Position numbers and translations under genes: made by a program. Positions 33,091 to 44,197 of a stretch of DNA of 64,000 bases are shown here, in pieces. Position 1 is the first letter of the stretch. The number at the start of each line of letters is the position of its first letter. Under the pieces are notes generated by a model. The model had not been told where the DNA came from and ran no database searches. It saw nothing but the letters and a program-made list of their open reading frames with translations. Source of the stretch: Achatina immaculata (lineage: Eukaryota; Mollusca; Gastropoda; Stylommatophora; Achatinidae); NCBI GenBank assembly GCA_009760885.1, contig CM019692.1:60216426-60280425 (forward strand), in the 5' to 3' direction.

Positions 33091-33106
33091 AATTTTTATT
33101 GTTCGG

Positions 33107-33262
33107 GAACTCTCCGGGGACCATTACAATTTCTGAAATTTCCAATTTATCACTTGAAGAACTTCAGCCACATGACAACTGTTTTGCAAAATGTAAAGAT
33201 TCTGGTGACCACAGCTACTTATGAGGGTGACAGAAAATTATTTACCGCTGTTGTTTTGTTTT
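33107..33262 (+). pseudogene. CpeT-like family, exon 4 remnant (copy B2)
   Basis: The frame reads NSPGTITISEISNLSLEELQ then PHDNCFAKCKDSGDHSY, close to NPPGTVTVSEISSLPLKELQ of copy A, with cysteine at residue 25 of the exon. The acceptor that should be CAG reads CGG at 33104-33106, and TGA stops the frame at 33222. In the next frame YEGDRKLFTAVV continues the similarity, so there is also a frameshift. Confidence 0.8.
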
Positions 33263-33420
33263 GTTTTGTTTTTTTGGCCCGGGTGGGGGGGCAGCATTAG
33301 AACAATTCTACAGCCAATACTTTCTGTACAACATCACAAACGACTTCTTTTAGAACATCACCACTACTAGCAATCATTCGGTGCTTGACTCCGTCTGTGC
33401 ATGTATCAAATCAAAGAATA

Positions 33421-34737
33421 CAAGGTCCGACAATTAAGTAATGAGACTGATTTTATTATGGCAAAGTCAAAAATGCCATCTATGAACAAAAAGCACGGAA
33501 TCCAGAAGAAGCAGCCTTCATATATTATCTGGCAACTTTTCTTCGCCGCACGATAACCAGACGACAAACAAGCCGCCATTTTGTTGACATATTCAGGGAC
33601 CTTGTTACGCAATCAGCATGGAGCAAAAAGCTAACATTAAATTCTGTTCAAAATTCGGAAAAAGTGCCATTGAGACAGTTGAATTGATGCGACAGGTTTA
33701 TATGGATAATTGTTTATCTCGTTCACAGATATTCAGATGGTATTCACGATTAAAAAGTGGTGTGGAAACGATTAAAAATGCAGCTAGACATGGACGCCAA
33801 AATTCTGTTCGTAATGAGGAACTCAATGCAAAAATCAGGGAACGGATAGAAGAAGGTCATTGTTTGACTATGAGGATGATGTCAGATGAATTTGGTGTTA
33901 ACCGAGAGACCATTCGTAAACTTTTAGTGGAAGATTTGGGCAAGAAAAAAAGCTATTTGCAGATTTCTACCACATTCGTTGTTTGATGACCAAAAATATC
34001 AGTGTGTTGAGTACGCATAAGACATAATCAATACGTGTCGCAGAAAGAAAAATCTCTTAAATTTGATTGTTGCAGAGGATGAAACATGGATTTTCCGCTA
34101 CGATTCCACAACTAAACGCCAAAGTGCTCAATTGAAGTTATCATCATCAACATAAGTCCAAAAAAATTATTCTTAAAAAATCGAAAGTGAAGATAATATT
34201 GGTGTGCTTTTACGACAGAAAAAGAGTTACTCACAAAGAATTTATTCAAGAGGGACAGACTGTCACTGCCAAAGTTTATTTAAGTATTTTGAAACGGTTA
34301 TTGAAAAGGATTCTCCGAGTCCGACCCGAGTATTCAACACCTGGCAGTTTTTTCCTTCTTCATGATAATGCACCGGCTCACCGGGCGGTAGATGTACAGG
34401 AATTTTAGGGCCAAAAACAAGTGTGTGTTCTCAACCACCCACTCTATTCTCCAGATTTGTCTCCCTGTGATTAAGTTCTATTCCCAAAATTAAAGTTACC
34501 ATTGAAAGGACGCTTCTTTGACGATACTGATGACATCCAAAGGGCCGTAACATCGAGTTTAAAGGCCATACCAACAGAAGAACAGCAGAGCTCGTCCTTG
34601 TGTTTGTTAGATCGTGGCACTTGCTGTATCAATGCACAAGGGGCTTACTTTGATTAAAATACAGGTTATGTCTTCAATTGTTCTTTATTTATTTTTTTAA
34701 ATGTAATTAGTCTCATTACTTAATTGTCTGACTAAGC
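33421..34737 (+). mobile_element. Mariner transposon, different lineage (mariner 3), decayed
   Basis: Inverted repeats share GACAATTAAGTAATGAGACT at both ends, and TA precedes the left end. The 122-codon frame from 33618 (MEQKANIKFCSKFGKSAIET ... MMSDEFGVNRETIRKLLVED) is the helix-turn-helix part. Later frames hold VAEDETWIFRYDS, FFLLHDNAPAHR and LYSPDLSPCD, the three catalytic sites. At least one frameshift and two stops (34406-34408 and after SPCD) disable it. Confidence 0.93.
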
Positions 34738-34739
34738 AT

Positions 34740-35095
34740 TTTTACGTATATTTGTTTGACTAAGTTTCTAATAAGAAAAGTTACTAAAACTCTAACATGC
34801 CACAAAAGAAGCTGGAGACTTGGTGTTGGGGCTTATACTTTCCGTGGACTGTCCACACACATTAAGGTCATGCAGTGGGTATCACCCCTGCCCACATCTA
34901 TTTTCCAAGCTTCAAAAGGAGCCAGGTAAGCATTTCACACCTGGGTGTTTAAGGCACCTTCAATCGAACATCAGCCATTCCCCCCCCCCCACACACACAC
35001 ACATACACACACTGCGATAGATACGAACATAACAACAGCGGTGCCAATCAGCCCGATTGTCTGTTAACAGTAAATGAATTACATTTCCAAACTCT
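34740..35095. other. No gene recognised; C and CA runs
   Basis: A C-run and (AC)n lie at 34980-35010. No exon 5-like sequence of copy B2 was found here. Confidence 0.4.
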
Positions 35096-35482
35096 GTTAT
35101 AATTCTTGTAACAGGCATCCTATAAGTAGTGTAACAGATATCCCGTAATTCTTATAACAGGCATCCTATAATTCTTGTAACAGGCATCCTATAATTCTTG
35201 TAACAGGCATCCTATAATTCTTGTAAAAGGCATTCTATAATTCTTGTAACAGGCATCCTATAATTCTTGTAACAGGCATCCTATAATTCTTGTAACAGAT
35301 ATCCTATAATTCTTGTAACAGATATCCTATAATTCTTGTAACAGATATCCTATAATTCTTGTAACAGATATCCTATAATTCCTGTTACAGGCATCCTATA
35401 ATTCTTGTAACAGATATCCTATAATTCTTGTAACAGATATCCTATAATTCTTGTAACAGATATCCTATAATTCTTGTTACAG
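35096..35482. repeat. 23-bp array built from a splice acceptor, about 17 copies
   Basis: Each unit reads aattcttgtaacag followed by gcatcctat or atatcctat. The last unit runs without a break into the exon 6-like piece (aattcttgttacag|gtatcctg). The unit equals the end of intron 5 plus the first bases of exon 6 of this gene family; copies A and C have tcttgtaccag|gtaccc there. Confidence 0.9.
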
Positions 35483-35645
35483 GTATCCTGTACCGGGAAT
35501 TCCTGCCAGCACCAGCAGTGTTTGTGGCAAAAAGAACTACGTAGAAAAACAAGAAGAAACCTACAGCCAGCGCGGACACTGTTCCTTATCTTCTTCTGTA
35601 CGCTTCAGTTACTCCTATGTCTGCGTTTGTTTCATTTCGCTATAG
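35483..35645 (+). pseudogene. CpeT-like family, exon 6 remnant (copy B2)
   Basis: It reads RYPVPGIPASTSSVCGKKN against RYPVPGAPANFTSVCDKTS of copy A, with cysteine at residue 14 of the exon. The normal stop is lost by a small indel (GTAG is out of frame), so the frame would run on to TAG at 35643-35645. Confidence 0.78.
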
Positions 35646-35924
35646 ACATCTGCAGTGAAGCCTGACTTTAAAAAAAGTCTTTACTCCTATTCCGCTTCAT
35701 AAAAAAAGGCCCGAGTTCCAAGTATTAGTTTGTTTTTTGTTTTTTGCGTGCAAGTGATCCCCCCCCCCCCCCAAACTGCTATGCACAGACAAATGAAAGT
35801 ATGGATGTTGTTGCAGTGAACTGCATGGACGAGGAAAATCTGTACTGATCCCAGTTTGTACAGCTCGTTCATGAACAATCTCAATATTTATGTCACAAAG
35901 AATGGGAGTAAAGACGCTTTTCCA

Positions 35925-36145
35925 AATGAGGCATTCAGAGACCCAAAACTGATATGCTAAGTTCAGGGTAAGCGACCCATAGCTGATATGCTAGGATCAG
36001 GGTCAGCGAACCATAGCTGACTAAGACCTTGTCCCACGTCCCCGTGGTACCCCGAGTAACAGGCATAGCCTGGCTAATAGGACGGGTATCGCCATAGTCC
36101 CGATGGTGGTGGAGTCTGCTAAAGAAGCATTGCACACCTCTTGTA
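35925..36145. repeat. Dispersed repeat R1, copy 2
   Basis: Same order of motifs as at 16880-17089, with an internal doubling of catagctgatatgctag-type text. It ends near gaagcattgcacacc. Confidence 0.75.
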
Positions 36146-36438
36146 ACACACAGTAATTAGTGTATAAGTATATAACTATACACGAAGCACTGCAGTAAAG
36201 CTGTGATACCAGAATGTATAAACTAGGAAAAATGTAGGAACAGTTTTATTACTTAGCGACTACAAAGTTGTGACGTTTCGGCGTGAGCCTTAATCATAGA
36301 AAAACATACAGGACGAAGAAATAGAGAAAGGAGATAAAGTATAGATTCACATGAATGCTATTTTTAAAAATTTTTTAAATTAAAAATTGAATAGAGTACT
36401 TAGCTGTAAATTGTAAGGTGTGATTTGTCCGGCGGTGT
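36146..36438. other. No gene recognised
   Basis: The phrase gtgacgtttcggcgtgagcc is typical of dispersed inverted-repeat elements, but I see no partner arm in the window. Confidence 0.3.
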
Positions 36439-36439
36439 G

Positions 36440-36715
36440 TGTCAGGAATCACACGTTTATATGTGTCTGGTAGTGTCTTCCTGACTAGAAATGTAAATCG
36501 TTTACATGTGTCTGGTAGTGTCTTCCTGACTAGAAATGTAAATTGTTTACATGTGTCTGGTAGTGTCTTCCTGACTAGAAATGTAAATTGTTTACATGTG
36601 TCTGGTAGTGTCTTCCTGACTAGAAATGTAAATTGTTTACATGTGTCTGGTAGTGTCTTCCTGATTAGAATTGTAAAGTGTTTATATGTGTCTGCTAGTG
36701 ACTTATTGATTAGAA
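36440..36715. repeat. 45-bp minisatellite, about 6 copies
   Basis: Unit gtttacatgtgtctggtag plus tgtcttcctgactagaaatg and taaatc. The 15-residue frame repeat (VSGSVFLTRNVN) is a by-product. Confidence 0.92.
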
Positions 36716-37034
36716 AACTGCAGTCCTCACAGTAATAAATAAAATAATCAAGTAAAGATATTGCAAAGGTGCAAGATCAAAGGATACGTGAGGTTGTCCA
36801 GATGAAAAGTTTCTAATGTCTAATGATAGTAATATCGTGATTGGACCCCTAAAAAAAGCTTACTATTTCCAGATAACTTGACCTTCGCCTTCGTTTTCTC
36901 CGAGAAACTATCATCAGTGTTGATATTTCAAGGTCTAATTATAGAGATATTCAGCTTTATATTATCAATGGTGATTTTTCAGCTTTAACTGAAGGGATAT
37001 TCAACTTTATATTATCTGTGATGATATTCACAGC

Positions 37035-37207
37035 GTTAAGTGTAAAACTCCCTAGTGAATGGAGAGAATTATTACTGATCCCAGTATTCATAGAAGGCAA
37101 TAAGAGCAAGTGTGAGAACTACAGAGGAATATCCTTACTACAAGCAAGCTACAATATACTATCTATTATACACTTAAATAGATTAAAACTATACAGCGAG
37201 AACATAT
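37035..37207 (+). mobile_element. LINE reverse transcriptase fragment (finger motif)
   Basis: The frame reads KLPSEWRELLLIPVFIEGNK then SKCENYRGISLLQASYNILS, the well-known region before RT motif A in non-LTR elements. It ends at TAA; no palm motifs follow. Confidence 0.8.
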
Positions 37208-37738
37208 AATTAATCATTCTCACATTGTTCTACAAATACGAGAAAATGTCAGACATGCGTCTGAAAATTTACCTTTCATTTAAAAGTAACTACAATGAAC
37301 ATTTACTGAATATTTTGTCCTAGTTTTTTGACACTCCGTTCAGTTTCAAATGAACATTATCCATCACAGATTTAGTCATCTTTTACGACGTGATTAAAAT
37401 AAAACTATATATTAAATATTTATTTAATTACTTATTTTTAATTTTTTAATCTATTTATTAAAATAAAACTATTTATAGTCCAGTTTTAAACAATTTAACC
37501 ACTTACGAGTCTAAGATATGTTATTTACCACTTCTCCAAAATATCTGTATTTGTATATGTTCAGTGTACATTCGACATAATGCATTCCTTCTAACTAAAA
37601 TGCATCTCTGGAACATAACTGTTAAATAGCTATACATTTAAAAAAATAACTTGCTTTGTTATAAATATTTTGTGAAATAACACAGCCATAGAGAGTTAAA
37701 ACAAGTTCATGTGCGTTGAAAGAGAATCTAAACGATAC

Positions 37739-37943
37739 ATACGTACGAGGTACATACATACATACATACATACATACATAATACTTATATACATACATAC
37801 ATACATGCATACATACATACATACACATACGTACATACATACATACACATACGTACATACATACACATGCATACCTACATATATACATACATGCACACTA
37901 TATACATACATGCATATATACATACTTACGTACTTACATACAT
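37739..37943. repeat. (TACA)n microsatellite, imperfect
   Basis: Tetranucleotide tacatacatac with interruptions (cgtac, atgc). Confidence 0.96.
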
Positions 37944-38254
37944 GTATAATTACTTGGAAATGAAGAATTAAATGGAGAGCCAATAGAGGGAAGGTTTATA
38001 AGTCAAGCTAAGAATATTTGAATGAATTTAACAGAAGCAACAGAAGCCAAACTTCTGGCTCGCATACAGTAATCACTTTATACATGCTTTTAGAGCTCTG
38101 AAACCACATGAATTAAACTGCAGATTCTTGATTTAACCATCCCCTCCAAAACAGTCATAATCTTATAATAAAGTAAGAGACCACAGTATTGCACGGTTAG
38201 GTCTTAAGAAAATCGTAAACAAAGCACTTTAAGAAATGAGAGAAAGAAAACTGA

Positions 38255-38505
38255 CAAGAGAATTACCCTGGATTCGAACCTCAAACTCCGATAGGACGAG
38301 CAACAATCTAACCACGAAAGAACAGCTTGTCCTCCCCGCATGACAACTGAGTAGGACAAAAGATCTGCTCTTCTATTTCCCTTGACACCTGCACTGCAAG
38401 GTAAAAGAAAATAAAAGGTCAGTCGTTGAATCTGTGACACCTGCAGGGATTCGAACCACAGTTGCCTTAGGGAGCCAAGGAGCCAGCTTAAAGAAGGGTC
38501 ATTAC
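38255..38505 (-). repeat. Two tRNA-like antisense segments (SINE heads)
   Basis: ggattcgaacc at 38270-38280 and gggattcgaacc near 38446-38457 are reversed B boxes. A-box-like text (ctaaccac) is nearby. No complete cloverleaf can be drawn. Confidence 0.45.
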
Positions 38506-38526
38506 CAAATAACTTCTGTATTTTCC

Positions 38527-38918
38527 TTATATCCACAGCTATCATGAGTATCGCACTAGCTGTACACTCCACAGCTATCATGAGTATCTCACTAGCTGTA
38601 CACTCTATTTTCCTTATATCCACAGCTATCATGAGTATCTCACTAGCTGTACACTCTATTTTCCTTATATCCACAGCTATCATGAGTATCTCACTAGCTG
38701 TACACTCTATTTTCCTTATATCCACACCTGTCATGAGTATCTCATTACCTGCACACTCTATTTTCCTTATATCCACAGCTATCATGAGTATCTCACTAGC
38801 TGTACACTCTATTTTCCTTATATCCACAGCTATCATGAGTATCTCACTAGCTGTACACTCTATTTTCCTTATATCCACAGCTATCATGAGTATCTCACTA
38901 GCTGTACACTCTATTTTC
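38527..38918. repeat. 51-bp minisatellite, about 7.5 copies
   Basis: Unit tattttccttatatccacag plus ctatcatgagtatctcacta and gctgtacactc. One unit (about 38719-38765) is diverged. Both strands stay open because 51 is a multiple of three. Confidence 0.94.
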
Positions 38919-39557
38919 GCTTTAACTTTGATCTCAAAATCAAACAATTTTAAACTATTCCTGTTTGTGTTTAGTCAACTGCAAAATCAGCTTTCCAATC
39001 CACTATTTGAATCCCTTATACAATCATAAACACATTTTAAGCAGACGCTTTTCTCCCTGTTTTAAAGTAATACAATCATTTACATCGCTAACACTCAATC
39101 TTTTTTTTCAAAAGCTTCAGAATTGTAACTTAGGATGACAGTCCACATTCTCTTAAATCAGCAAAAAATAACATTGAATAAGAACGTTACTGAACAACAA
39201 AAAGATTCTCATTTGTTATTGCTGCAACAGACCACGTGTATCACGAACTCAGGTCAGTTTCTTCAAGTTTACTGAGAAGATGAATTAGAAAGTGAGAAAA
39301 AAAAGTGATAGTAAAATCGAAATTAATTTCTATCTCACTACTTTTACTGTCCTCTGAAGTATTGCCTAATTTTTACCTTAATTAATTATAGCCCAACATG
39401 TTCCAAATGTTAATTATAGATCCATATGTTGCGCTGACGTCTAATTCCTGTTAAGTTTATTTATGTTTTAATTAAACGTTACAAAAGAATAAATAGGCTG
39501 GAAAGTGGGAACTTCATCGCATTCTGGGTTTTTTGGTATCCGTTGTTATGCAGGATT

Positions 39558-39632
39558 ATTCATAAGTCTGTGGGACATTTTTAAAAATCGCAAGAAATAA
39601 ACCGCGTAACGGATCATGATTATTCTTTCGTC

Positions 39633-39685
<53 letters not shown>

Positions 39686-40084
39686 TAGAGAAACTCTTCA
39701 AGTTTCTTTAACATTAATTCCGCGACCAGAAATGGTATACGAAATTCTTGGACGAAGGCGGGGGCTTGGCTGGTAAGCTTCTCTAACACGATTCAGTTTG
39801 TTCTCTTGGTTCTGGACGTCGCTGCCGAGGAGATGTGCACAGACAGCTTTCTTCATCCCGAAATGTCGCATACCAATTCTTGATACTGTTGAAAACAGGC
39901 GCTGCCTTCTGGAATTCAGCTCGAGATCGTCGCTGCACAGTCACAACGGGCGAGGTTCTTCCGTATTTCAGAACACAAAATGACGGCTCACGTTTCCTGA
40001 ATACCATATCTGCTACTTCTGCCTCCTAGCGGCGAACCACGGGAGCTCTGCGCGCGAACTTTATATTAAAGAAATCGGAAGATA

Positions 40085-40115
<31 letters not shown>

Positions 40116-40213
40116 CGTTTTTTCTCTCTCTCTCTCACGGAAAAAGAATAATTGTGATCCATTACGTAGTTTATTTGTCGCGATTTTATTTAATATTTCA
40201 TGGATTTATGAAT
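39558..40213 (-). mobile_element. DNA transposon remnant with long inverted repeats and a DUF4817-like domain
   Basis: About 85-bp arms match: the left reads ttattcataagtctgtg ... aataaaccgcgtaac ... gattattctttcg, and the right, reversed, ttattcataaatccatg ... aataaactacgtaat ... aattattctttttcc. Next to each arm is a GA/CT microsatellite. The - strand frame (40007-39783) reads FCVLKYGRTSPVVTVQRRSR and a WYATFRDEESCLCTSPRQRR-like end. This is the N-terminal helix-turn-helix domain (DUF4817) of mariner-like transposases. No catalytic part remains. Confidence 0.75.
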
Positions 40214-40707
40214 AAGTCAATATTATAATCGTTTTAGATCCCTTGTGTATAATTCTTTGAATGGCCTTCATTATCGTTCATATGTGGGTGTTAACACCTG
40301 GGCATGAGAAGTGCCAGTGCTCGTGTCAAACACATCTTCATATATGGCATACAATTACCGTCTTCTGTTATCTGGTTAACCACAAGTGCATTACTCTCGT
40401 CTTTGTTTTCTGTAGTTCTTGCTACATACACTTGTATCACCTAGTCTTCTGCTCTTGATCACTCGCTGCCTTTCCTTTTCTTCTTAATCTAAAAACATGA
40501 AAAAAAATTTTCACCAAGCATATTTTCGCATGAAATTATACAGTAAATCTTGTTGAATAACACTTTCCTGCAGTACTCTATTTCAACTGAGGATGGGAAA
40601 CTTGTAGACAACTACATAAGACGGAGACAGACAGACAGACAGACAGACAGACTAGACTAAACATGCATTTTATTTCTTCATTCTTAAATATATTTTCTTC
40701 TGTAAAA

Positions 40708-40713
40708 TATAAA
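40708..40713 (+). promoter_or_regulatory. Candidate TATA box of copy C
   Basis: TATAAA followed by CC lies 59 bp before the ATG at 40767. Spacing would put a start near 40738 and give a 5' UTR of about 30 bases. A CAG at 40746-40748 could alternatively be an acceptor of an upstream non-coding exon. Confidence 0.35.
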
Positions 40714-40766
40714 CCGTGCAACAATCAGACGTTCTATTCCTGGTACAGGTTTTGCAAATACCAGCC

Positions 40767-41875
40767 ATGGCGTCAGTGAGAACATGTTTGGCTGTTCTTC
40801 TGATCTCCTGTGTTCAGTTCATACAGTCAGCATCTGGAGGTACAACAAGTTTTTTTATCCTTCTAAGATACTGTACATACCAGTTAAACATTGAAATACA
40901 CTTATGTGAGCAGAAAAGTCTCAGAACACACCGAGCGTTACAAAATAATTTAAAATAAATTTTAGACTATTTTAGATACTATCAGGCTAACTCTAGGCCA
41001 AACTGGTGCAACGAAAACCACAGTGTCACGCAATTCCCCTTCTGTGACCCACCGAGAATATAGGCCCAAGCCCCACGATACTCTGAACCTCTTGTGGTCC
41101 TCTCGAGGACCACAGGAGTAAATTCAGTAGGATCACAGGGCGATCTTGGTGGCAGAAGCGTACGAAGAAGTAGAAGAAGATACTATCAGTACTTTTGATG
41201 ACACTTCTATGTTACGTACATGTTAGTAATGTTTATTATATTATAAAGCCATGTTATATTCAGGAAAACATGTAATACAGGTAATATTCAGAATTTTTTT
41301 TCCAAAGGTTTCACTCCTGTCTTTAATACGAATGAAAAGAAAAAGATGAGAGGCGTTTCTTTGCTTTAAACAATATTCGTTCGCCGCGTGTGGTCACTCT
41401 GCAGATGCTTTATTTCATGCCCTACTGTCTCATACATCTTTATCGTATAACGTTTGTTTCTCTTATCTTAATGTTTCTGTCACTGTTAAATGTTATACTG
41501 TTGATTCACCACTTTTCGATTTATCTTCGATAAATTTTATTACTTATTTTTTAGGATTTTCGTAAATTTAATTTTTTTTTTTTAATGAAAGAGTGCTTTT
41601 GTTTTCCTTTTTCTACGAACATTTATCTTTGATCATCACAGCTCTCCAACGATTCTCAAAATTCTGTATGTATGTGTACAGTAATAACTGTAGTTACTCG
41701 TAAGTAGCTACTCAAAGGAGTGACATATCGAAGTGATGACATAAGAAAGCATGACACATCGATGAAGTGACGTAAAAAGCGTGATATATAGAAATAGTAG
41801 CATAAAAAAGAGTGACATAAGTGACATACCGAAGTAGAAGTAGTGACATATAGATAGATAGATAGATAGATAGAC

Positions 41876-41909
<34 letters not shown>

Positions 41910-43994
41910 GGGACCGGTTGGCGTAGTGGTTAGAGCAATTGTCTACCAACCGAATGATCAAGGGTTCGAATCCCCAGTTAGACAGGATTTTTTTCCGACC
42001 AATACGGCCCCGAGGTCGACCTAGCCTCGTAAAATGTGTACCAGAGAAAATCTGGGAAGGAAAGGCAGCGAGGAAAGGAACTGGCCACCCTACCGCATAC
42101 GCTGATGACCCAGCATAATAAGATATCCAACGCTTCATCCCCTACGGCATTTGCTATGGGACTATCTTTAGTGACATAAAGGAGTTAAAATCTGTGATGA
42201 ATGTCATTGGACTGACATGAATATTGTTGTAACGAATTAGTGAAATATATTTCGTTAATGTACAAAATAAAACATGTTTTTCCTTTTACTTTATGCAGCC
42301 GAAAATAAGAAAAAAATCAACGTATAGTATGGGAAATATTAATCATTATGCAGGAAACTCTCTACTGTAGAGAGTGGAACAACAACACAACTCCTTCAGA
42401 TCATCAGAAGAAGTACCCCCCGTCAGTCAAGTGTTTCGGCCCTATTAAACTCCTGACACTCTAAAGGGGTGGGCCCTATGGGTCATGACTCCCAGGGTTG
42501 TTGTGAGTTGTTGCTTTCAGGCATGGCTTGCGGCCTATGATATGTCTGACACTAGGGTCTTTCCCCTCGTGTATAACAACTAAAATGACTTTTTATTTTA
42601 CAATTCTGTCTTGGGCAAAAGCAGCAGCAAGTAGCTAAGCCATAGAGTTCCACGAAAAAGTGTCTAAGAGGGGTTTTTCAGTTACATTCTCTGGCGGAAC
42701 CTCTGCAGGTTGAGAAACCCTGGATTGACATAACAAAGGAGTGTCATATTAATATTTATGAGTTAGGGTTAGGGTTCAGAAGTACCTCGGAGGATATTCA
42801 CAGATAAAGAAGTTCACGAAAGAAGACCGAAGAGGAGATAAAGTGACAGAGGGACTGACTGCTGGGCGGAATGAAAAAAAAAAGAAGAGAGAAAAAAAAA
42901 GCCAAACATATCAAACTGTTACACCTTCGTTCTAAGTTAACTATTAAAGTTATTACTCCTGTGACACACAGCCTATTAGACTGTTACTGTTCCAGTCCGA
43001 GTATAAAAGAAAGCAAACAGATTTTAAAACTTTCGTGGATGAGCTTACTATGGGTTGTATGTTTTTCCTCATAGTCAAGGCTCTTGAGGGGCGAAGTGAT
43101 TAGTACACTATTCTCTCAAGACGAAGGTCGGTGGTTCGAATCCTGCCAGAAGCGCCCCGGTCACCCAGCTATAGAAATAGGTACCTGATTCCTTTTGGAC
43201 CCGATGAAGGAAAGGATGTGATGCCATGTGTGATGCTGACAGCATCACCTTCTAGTGTGTCCACTAACGCCATATCACCTGCGCCATGTAGTAGAGATAT
43301 GAAAAATAGGGTTACATTTACATTTTTCTTCACACTATCTCCTACCTTTCTATCCACACTATCTCCTACTTTTCTCTTCACACTATCTCCTACTTTTCTC
43401 TTCACACTATCTCCTACTTTTCTCTTTACACTATCCCCTACTTTTCTCTTCACACTATCTCCTACTTTTCTCTTCACACTATCTCCTACTTTTCTCTTTA
43501 CACTATCTCCTACTTTTCTCTTCACACTATCTCCTACTTTTCTCTTCACACTAGCGCCAGTTTTTCACCTTTAGAACTACATGTACATGGGCAGGATTGC
43601 ATTTATTCCATACTAAAATATGAGTAAAACTGTACTGTTTTGAAGACAGAATGTGTATTAATTTCATTATCAGACTGAGGATGTTCACTTAAAATTTTAA
43701 AATTATTATGTAAGAGGAAGTAACAGCAAAACTATTAATAAAACTATGTCCATTTACAGTGTATTTAGGTGGTCATTCCATTCATTACTACAACATTCAA
43801 AAGTTGCTAAATGGTGATTTCGACAACTATGAACAAGTAGAGTATGAGAATTCTCATAAAGACCTGTTACAAGCCAGATTTGTTCCTTTCAAGTCACATT
43901 TAGTAAGTCTATCTGTCTGTCTGTCTGTCCGTCCGTCTGTCCGTCCATCCATGCATCCATCCATCCATCCATCCATACATCCATACATCCATCC

Positions 43995-44068
<74 letters not shown>

Positions 44069-44130
44069 GTCTGTCTGTCTGTCTGTCTATCTACCAGCCT
44101 ACCTACCTACCTACCTACTTACCTACCTAC

Positions 44131-44197
<67 letters not shown>

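Noticed and set aside
33295..33352. Second exon 3-like piece (QYFLYNITNDFF)
   Set aside because: Only YNIT is shared, it lacks acceptor and phase agreement, and it lies after the exon 4 remnant.
41909..41985. tRNA gene
   Set aside because: A and B boxes are present, but the ends do not pair as an acceptor stem and a SINE body follows.
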